Shown: piece by piece, positions 1 through 5,180 of the stretch
How positions within the stretch are numbered: position 1 is the first letter of the stretch
Layout: every line of letters begins with the position of its first letter
Assembly: GCA_038254435.1 (NCBI GenBank)
Contig: JBBSGD010000101.1
Coordinates: 1 to 5,180 of the forward strand
Length of the DNA: 5,180 nucleotides
Direction of reading: 5' to 3'
DNA from: JBBSGD01 sp038254435
GTDB taxonomy: Bacteria; Actinomycetota; CADDZG01; WHSQ01
Made by a program: the position numbers and the translations under genes
The notes under the pieces: model-generated
The model's database searches: none
What the model saw: the letters and a program-made list of their open reading frames with translations, nothing else
Told to the model about the DNA's origin: nothing

Positions 1-78
1 GCGGGCGCGCTCCAAAGACCTCACCTCGGCGAGCTCGTCGCTCCCGACATCGAGGCGAGCGGCTGGGGACCAAGGCAT
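1..78 (-). CDS. possible 5' end of an unidentified gene, cut by the window edge
   Basis: An ATG at 78-76 on the minus strand opens a frame of 26 codons that stays open to the window edge. It starts MPWSPAARLDVG and continues with an E/L/R-rich stretch that could be helical. I do not recognise the protein. The main support is position: the ATG lies where transcription from the promoter at 85-113 should start, so the message would be leaderless. Against it, the frame is short, there is no ribosome binding site, and the same DNA can fold as RNA (20-59), so a structured RNA is an alternative. The ATG at 83 is in another frame and stops at 21. Confidence 0.3.
   Translation of the reverse strand, partial: MPWSPAARLDVGSDELAEVRSLERAR
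20..59 (-). other. nested hairpin in the putative transcript leaving the window
   Basis: On the minus strand, bases 59-51 can pair with 28-20 over nine base pairs, one of them G-U. Inside this, 48-45 pair with 40-37 around a GGAG tetraloop. The structure lies about 20 bases downstream of the predicted transcription start of the promoter at 85-113. It could be part of a structured RNA or leader, or chance pairing in GC-rich coding DNA. It does not show the conserved core of RNase P RNA. Confidence 0.25.
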
Positions 79-84
79 GCCATG

Positions 85-113
85 ATTCTTACTTGTTCCT
101 GCCTCATTGTCAA
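85..113 (-). promoter_or_regulatory. candidate sigma-70 type promoter, minus strand
   Basis: On the minus strand a perfect TTGACA (113-108) is followed after 17 bases by AAGAAT (90-85), which matches TATAAT at four of six positions. The local sequence is AT-richer than its surroundings. It lies just past the stop of the zinc-ribbon gene and points out of the window, so it would drive the next gene or an RNA to the left. The expected transcription start is near position 78, where there is an ATG. Confidence 0.45.
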
Positions 114-133
114 GCCACTTTCGATACAGAACA

Positions 134-862
134 CTAGGTGACTACGAGGATGCGGCGGCAGTTGTCGCAGCGTTGAAGCCCGCCCTCCGCTTTCAAACGC
201 TCGATCTCGACCTGCGGGAGCGCCGTGTGACACCCCTGGCACGAGCCGGCCACGAGGGCGGCGGCCGCCACTCCCCCCTTGCTGGCCCGCAGACCGTCGT
301 ATAGCTCCAGCAGGTGACCGGGCAGGCTGTGCGCGATCTCGTCGCGTGTCGCGCTGTGCTCACGCGCACCGCCGTCTATCTCGACGAGAAGCGCCCCGAC
401 GGTGCTCTGCAGCGACGAGGCCTCCCCCGCAGCCGCGTCGCGCTCGGCAGTGATCTTGTCCACCGTCGCGGCGATCTGCTCCTTCTGCACCATGACCTCG
501 AGAAGCGACTCCTCGAGCTCCGCGCGCTGGCGCTTGAGCATCGCCACCTCGTGCTGCAACGCGGACAGCTCTTTGGGGTTTGCGACGTTCCCGGAGAAGA
601 GCCGGCCTTCCTCGCGCTCGATCTTTTGGTCGGCCAGCTCCATGGCGCCCTCGAGCCGGCTCTGCTCGCGGCTCGCGTCGTCGTCCTGGCGACCGGCGAT
701 GCCGAGATCCGCGTTCAGCTCATCGAGAGTCGCCGTGATCTCGGCGAGTAGCGCCGCCTCGGGTAGGCAAGCCCGCCGCTCGGCCAGGCGCTTTATCGCG
801 GTGTCCTCGGCCTGCAGGTCGAGCAGCCGGGAAAGGGTTGCAGAATCGGCTTGCGGCGGCAT
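134..862 (-). CDS. coiled-coil protein with C-terminal C4 zinc ribbon (DUF164 / zf-RING_7 type)
   Basis: The product is 242 residues. Residues about 10-185 form a long charged helical region, expected to be an antiparallel coiled-coil hairpin. It contains the family signature GNVANPKELSALQ (91-103) between the two helical arms. A zinc ribbon follows, with CQGC at Cys208/Cys211 and CDNC at Cys232/Cys235, seven residues from the C-terminus. Length and architecture match the family, which is widespread in bacteria. Its role is not settled; a nucleic-acid or protein-binding adaptor in the cytoplasm is usually suggested. I chose the ATG at 862 because the family normally starts just before the motif LLDLQAED. 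The frame stays open to 1120, but that extension is not protein-like and overlaps the sigma gene. There is no Shine-Dalgarno sequence; TACGCT lies seven bases upstream, as in a leaderless gene. The gene is divergent from the sigma gene. Confidence 0.9.
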   Translation of the reverse strand: MPPQADSATLSRLLDLQAEDTAIKRLAERRACLPEAALLAEITATLDELNADLGIAGRQDDDASREQSRLEGAMELADQKIEREEGRLFSGNVANPKELSALQHEVAMLKRQRAELEESLLEVMVQKEQIAATVDKITAERDAAAGEASSLQSTVGALLVEIDGGAREHSATRDEIAHSLPGHLLELYDGLRASKGGVAAAALVAGSCQGCHTALPQVEIERLKAEGGLQRCDNCRRILVVT

Positions 863-869
863 TGCGCGG

Positions 870-875
870 AGCGTA
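870..875 (-). promoter_or_regulatory. candidate -10 element for a leaderless zinc-ribbon mRNA
   Basis: On the minus strand TACGCT, which fits the TAnnnT pattern of actinobacterial -10 elements, ends exactly seven bases before the ATG at 862. Transcription would begin at or next to the start codon. I see no good -35 hexamer at the usual distance, which is common for such promoters. Confidence 0.3.
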
Positions 876-1038
876 ACACCGGCTCTCAGGCCAAGGTTCG
901 TGCGCCTGCCCACCGCAGAGGCGGCTGGATGCACCAACCTTGTTGAGCGCATTCTGACAGACTGTGGGGTGTGAACTCCGCGAGGGGCAAGGCCATAGGC
1001 CGCGCTCTGCCGCGCCATCGGGCTCGATGAGCGCGCGG

Positions 1039-1054
1039 CGGGAACTATTTCCCG
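1039..1054. promoter_or_regulatory. 16-base perfect palindrome upstream of the sigma factor gene
   Basis: The sequence CGGGAACTATTTCCCG is a perfect inverted repeat of six-base arms around CTAT. It ends 13 bases before the sigma start at 1068. It contains GGAAC (1041-1045), the core typical of -35 elements read by ECF sigma factors. It may be an operator, an ECF promoter element, or an RNA hairpin in the sigma leader. The rest of the divergent region (863-1067) shows no other clear element. Confidence 0.35.
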
Positions 1055-1067
1055 GCTCAGGGCGGTA

Positions 1068-1649
1068 ATGGGGGCAGACAAGGACGACAAGGACGTACGG
1101 CGCGAGGCGGAAGCCGCCATGCTCCTGGCCGTCGCACGCGGGGACGTGGAGGCGCTGCGAGCGATTTATCGCGCCTTCGAACGACCGCTCTACGCACTAG
1201 GTAGGAGATGGCTACGAGACGAGCAGATGGCGCAAGAGCTGGTGCAGGAGGTGACGCTTCGCATCTGGCGGCGCGCCGCCACCTTCGACCCCGCCAAGGG
1301 GGCCGCGGGCTCGTGGATCTTTGGGGTGGCGCGCAACGTCGCCGCCGATCTGGCGCGCTCTGCGGCGCGCAACCCCATCCCGGTCGAGGAGCCGCGCGAC
1401 GACTCGGGCGCAAGACCCTGGGACGAGGAGCGCGCGTGGCAGGGGTGGCAGGTAGTGCAAGCGCTCGGGCGCATACCCGCCGAGCAGAGACGAGTGGTTG
1501 AGTTGGCCTACGTCCACCAGCTCACGCAGTCCGAGATCTCCGAGGGCCTCGGCATCCCGCTCGGCACCGTTAAGACTCGCCTCTACGCAGGGCTCGCCAA
1601 GTTGCGCACGGAGCTCGTCAAGATGGGGATCCTGGAGGTGCCCGAGTGA
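1068..1649 (+). CDS. ECF-type RNA polymerase sigma factor
   Basis: The product is 193 residues, normal for an ECF sigma factor. It would direct RNA polymerase to a small regulon. Region 2 spans about residues 23-98: the core-binding segment ELVQEVTLRIW is at 57-67, and GSWIFGVARNVAADLAR (81-97) covers the -10 recognition part. An acidic, proline-containing linker follows (99-126). Region 4 (about 127-182) holds the helix-turn-helix LTQSEISEGLGIPLGTVKTR (152-171), which reads the -35 element. The order and motifs leave little doubt about the family; the subgroup resembles sigma factors paired with RskA-type anti-sigma factors. The ATG at 1068 has a weak AGGG (1059-1062) upstream. An internal ATG at 1119 (residue 18) would still keep region 2 whole and is an alternative start. 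The stop overlaps the next gene's start by four bases, so the two are probably translated together. Confidence 0.93.
   Translation: MGADKDDKDVRREAEAAMLLAVARGDVEALRAIYRAFERPLYALGRRWLRDEQMAQELVQEVTLRIWRRAATFDPAKGAAGSWIFGVARNVAADLARSAARNPIPVEEPRDDSGARPWDEERAWQGWQVVQALGRIPAEQRRVVELAYVHQLTQSEISEGLGIPLGTVKTRLYAGLAKLRTELVKMGILEVPE
1634..1640 (+). promoter_or_regulatory. ribosome binding site of the anti-sigma gene, inside the sigma gene
   Basis: GGAGGTG at the 3' end of the sigma coding sequence has its GGAGG core seven bases before the GTG at 1646. It is the clearest Shine-Dalgarno sequence at any gene start in the window and fixes the GTG start. An in-frame TAA at 1571-1573, with no other start codon after it, rules out an earlier start. 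Confidence 0.75.
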
Positions 1650-2293
1650 GCAACGAACGCGACGACATGGGGCGCGGCCTTCCCGCGGAGCTCGAGGAGG
1701 TCGCTTCGCTCGTCGCGTCCGCGCCCCTCGAAGAGCCGCCGCTCGATCTCGAGCGCTCCGCTTTTGCGCGTGCCGGCGTGGAGCCCGGCCCCCGCAACCG
1801 CGTCGCGGGCCTGCTGGCCCCGGGCCTTGCAGTCGCCGCGCTGGCCCTGGCCGTGCTCGGAGTGACGTGGCACTCGCAGGCCTCGCACCTCAAGGACAAC
1901 ATGACGAGCATGCGCGAACGGTTCGGCGCGGGCACGAGCCCCATGGCCGGCTTCGAGCTGTCGGGATTCTCGAGTGCCCCGGACGCATCGATACAGGGCG
2001 AGCTTCTCCACAACGACGGCAGCTATCAGCTCGTCGTGCGCACCGACCGTCTGCCCCCGAGCCCGCCCGGCTCCCGCTACGAGCTGTGGCTGCGCGGCCC
2101 CGGGGGCCGGGTGTCGGCAGGCTCATTCAGGCTCACCGGCTACGGGCCCGAGGTGCTGCCCTTCACGATCGGCGTGGACCCGATGACCTATCCACGCGTC
2201 GAGATAACCCTCGAGCCCGCGGACGGCGACCCAAGCTCGTCGGGCGACGTGCTCATGACCGCGCGCCTCGTCCCCAGCGCGGGCCAGCCGTAG
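1646..2293 (+). CDS. membrane-anchored anti-sigma factor, RskA C-terminal domain
   Basis: The product is 215 residues with three parts. The cytoplasmic N-terminus (1-52) is acidic and ends in a PPLDLERSAFARAG segment like the one before the membrane helix in RskA relatives. One transmembrane helix covers about 53-75 (GLLAPGLAVAALALAVLGV). A short helical stretch (76-94) leads to an outer domain (about 100-212) with RskA hallmarks: YELWLRGPGG (145-154), SAGSF (157-161) and ITLEPADGD (187-195). In this family the inner part holds the cognate ECF sigma factor at the membrane until a signal triggers proteolysis. The preceding sigma gene overlaps by GTGA, so it is the expected partner. The protein has no cysteine, so it is not a zinc-binding (HxxxCxxC) anti-sigma factor, and its inner part is shorter than usual. 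Family is confident; partner and signal are inferred. Confidence 0.87.
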   Translation: MSNERDDMGRGLPAELEEVASLVASAPLEEPPLDLERSAFARAGVEPGPRNRVAGLLAPGLAVAALALAVLGVTWHSQASHLKDNMTSMRERFGAGTSPMAGFELSGFSSAPDASIQGELLHNDGSYQLVVRTDRLPPSPPGSRYELWLRGPGGRVSAGSFRLTGYGPEVLPFTIGVDPMTYPRVEITLEPADGDPSSSGDVLMTARLVPSAGQP

Positions 2294-2346
2294 CGACTCG
2301 GCGACGGCGCGGCCCGACCCTTACTCCTCGGCCGAGCCGCAGCCCT

Positions 2347-2352
2347 TAAGCT
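2347..2352 (+). promoter_or_regulatory. possible -10 element before glgX
   Basis: TAAGCT fits TAnnnT and lies nine bases before the glgX ATG, which has no Shine-Dalgarno sequence. No -35 hexamer is recognisable. The rest of the 68-base gap (2294-2361) holds a short palindrome, CTCGGCCGAG at 2327-2336, but no stem-loop that looks like a terminator, so transcription may also come from the sigma operon. Confidence 0.25.
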
Positions 2353-2361
2353 TCCGCCGCT

Positions 2362-4497
<2,136 letters not shown>

Positions 4498-4521
4498 ATA
4501 GGCGCGCTCGCATCCGAGGTT

Positions 4522-4556
4522 GGGCAACTACTTCCGCCGCCTTCCGGTGGTTGCTC
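4522..4556. terminator. bidirectional hairpin between convergent genes
   Basis: GGGCAACTAC (4522-4531) can pair with GTGGTTGCTC (4547-4556) over ten base pairs, two of them G-U, around a 15-base loop. It lies 25 bases after the glgX stop and six bases past the stop of the minus-strand gene, where a shared terminator is expected. Neither side is followed by a run of T, so it would be a U-tract-poor terminator, a type often reported in actinobacteria. Confidence 0.5.
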
Positions 4557-4562
4557 CGCAAA

Positions 4563-4891
4563 TCAGACGCAGCCGTCTTTCGCCAGATACTGGAGCTGAA
4601 GAAGCCCCGAATGAAGCGTCACGGAATCGCCACTTGGTGAGCGCCACTGCACCCTGACTGTGCGGCTGCCCTGTGGCACCGAACGGGCGAAGGTGAACGA
4701 AAATGAGCTCCGGTCGTTCGTGGTGGGTGCCCGTATCGAAGTACACGGCCCCGGGGGGCAGCGATCTTGCCACCTGTTACCGAGCCGCCGGTCACCATCT
4801 GCCCGCCGGTCACGACTCTCACCTTGACACCGTCGGGCGCCCCGGAGAGATCGAGTGAGGCGGTTTCCGCGCCGCCTTCGCTGCCTGGCAT
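4563..4891 (-). pseudogene. hypothetical protein, apparently frameshifted twice
   Basis: No single frame here looks like a whole protein, but three pieces in order do. From ATG 4891 one frame reads MPGSEGGAETASLDLSG, then VKVRVVTGG and a VTGG repeat, down to about 4758. A second frame gives AVYFDTGTH (about 4750-4724). A third gives SSFSFTFARSVPQGSRTV, then VQWRS and LLQLQYLAKDGCV, ending at the stop at 4563. Joined, they read as one beta-rich domain of about 108 residues, with regular hydrophobic alternation. Each join needs the loss of one base; the first falls at C4G6 (4749-4758), where slippage or sequencing error is likely. The hairpin at 4522-4556 right after the stop supports this as the true end. 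An unshifted frame (4934-4563) shares the C-terminus but has an arginine-rich, unprotein-like N-terminus. I cannot name the family. It may be a pseudogene or an intact gene with base-call errors. Confidence 0.5.
4770..4813 (-). repeat. three short direct repeats encoding VTGG
   Basis: On the plus strand CCGCCGGTCAC occurs exactly at 4785-4795 and 4803-4813, 18 bases apart. A degenerate copy, CCACCTGTTAC, lies at 4770-4780 with eight of eleven matches. All keep the same reading frame on the minus strand, where they encode VTGGQM, VTGGS and VTGG in the hypothetical protein. This looks like a small in-frame tandem expansion. Confidence 0.55.
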
Positions 4892-4957
4892 CTGCGGTGA
4901 GCACGTTCAGACGGCCCTCGACTCTCGCAGTCAACCTCAGGGGTGGGTGGGTGTGGC

Positions 4958-5180
4958 GTGGATCACATCTGCTGCGACGCCAGCTTCGTGACCCTCAAAG
5001 AGGACTCGAGCGGCAACCCCGTGAGCATCGGGCGCAAGGCCCGGCGCATCCCGCCCGCCCTGCGCCGTGCCCTCAACGCCCGCGATCCCCGCTGCCGCTT
5101 CCCGGGCTGCAACAACGTGCGCTTCAAAGACGGCCACCACATCGAGCACTGGACCAAGGGGGGCGAGACCACGATCGTCA
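4958..5180 (+). CDS. HNH endonuclease C-terminal part (DUF222 / 13E12 type), partial at both ends
   Basis: This frame reads through the window edge and gives 74 residues closely matching the end of DUF222/13E12-type HNH proteins. It shows CCDASFVTL (5-13), GNPVSIGRKARRIPPALRRA (19-38), the zinc-associated pair CRFPGC (Cys46, Cys51) and the HNH core GHHIEHW (59-65), then GGET. Such proteins are common, often multicopy, in actinobacteria and some myxobacteria; nuclease activity is assumed from the fold. The match starts abruptly near 4958. Upstream the frame continues only to a stop at 4898-4900 and encodes nothing like the expected DUF222 region of several hundred residues. The gene is therefore 5'-truncated, frameshifted or fused to unrelated DNA. 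The coordinate 4958 (GTG) marks where the homology begins, not a supported start. The 3' end lies outside the window. Confidence 0.75.
   Translation, partial: MDHICCDASFVTLKEDSSGNPVSIGRKARRIPPALRRALNARDPRCRFPGCNNVRFKDGHHIEHWTKGGETTIV

Noticed and set aside
1..78. RNase P RNA (rnpB) start, because of the promoter and hairpin near a zinc-ribbon gene
   Set aside because: The conserved GAGGAAAGTCCGG-like core is not present in the 78 bases available.
314..974. Plus-strand open frames opposite the zinc-ribbon gene
   Set aside because: They are antisense to a well-supported coiled-coil gene and show no domain or start signal.
863..1120. N-terminal extension of the zinc-ribbon gene to an ATG at 1120
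   Set aside because: The added 86 residues are rich in Arg, Ser and Ala with no family match expected, overlap the divergent sigma gene, and the family start fits 862.
1498..2349. 283-codon plus-strand frame overlapping the sigma and anti-sigma genes
   Set aside because: Its product is mostly Arg, Ala, Pro and Ser, typical of an out-of-frame reading, and two well-supported genes cover the same DNA.
2294..2361. Terminator between the anti-sigma gene and glgX
   Set aside because: Only CTCGGC (2297-2302) with GCCGAG (2331-2336), 28 bases apart, and a loop-free 10-base palindrome were found; neither makes a convincing terminator.
4767..4991. Plus-strand open frame upstream of the HNH fragment as its missing N-terminus
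   Set aside because: It is in a different frame, is threonine/proline-rich, and lies opposite the minus-strand gene; it does not resemble DUF222.

Overview
The window is GC-rich DNA with tightly packed bacterial genes. An RskA-type anti-sigma factor, a zinc-ribbon protein of the DUF164 kind, a 13E12-type HNH nuclease fragment and several starts without a Shine-Dalgarno sequence fit an actinobacterium best. This is an inference: myxobacteria and related high-GC lineages carry similar genes, and nothing here fixes the taxon.

Layout. Positions 1-133 hold a candidate minus-strand promoter and possibly the start of a gene that leaves the window. Positions 134-862 (minus) encode a coiled-coil protein with a C-terminal four-cysteine zinc ribbon. 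A 205-base divergent intergenic region follows, with a 16-base perfect palindrome close to the next start. Positions 1068-1649 (plus) encode an ECF sigma factor. Its stop codon overlaps the GTG start of a membrane-bound anti-sigma factor of the RskA type (1646-2293), so the two form one regulatory module. After 68 bases comes glgX (2362-4497), a full-length glycogen debranching enzyme with all catalytic residues present. A hairpin at 4522-4556 lies between glgX and a convergent minus-strand gene at 4563-4891, which looks frameshifted. From about 4958 (plus) the C-terminal HNH domain of a DUF222/13E12-type nuclease runs off the window; its N-terminal part is missing.

How the genes work together. 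The sigma/anti-sigma pair would sense an envelope signal and release the sigma factor to transcribe a regulon. I see no convincing terminator between this pair and glgX, so read-through into glgX is possible, and glgX would then link the module to glycogen or trehalose metabolism. No other glycogen or trehalose gene is visible. The right-hand 680 bases look like a decaying accessory stretch. I found no clear new multi-gene system. The most unusual items are the very short cysteine-free cytoplasmic part of the anti-sigma factor, the palindrome before the sigma gene, the apparent leaderless starts, and the frameshifted gene beside a truncated HNH gene.
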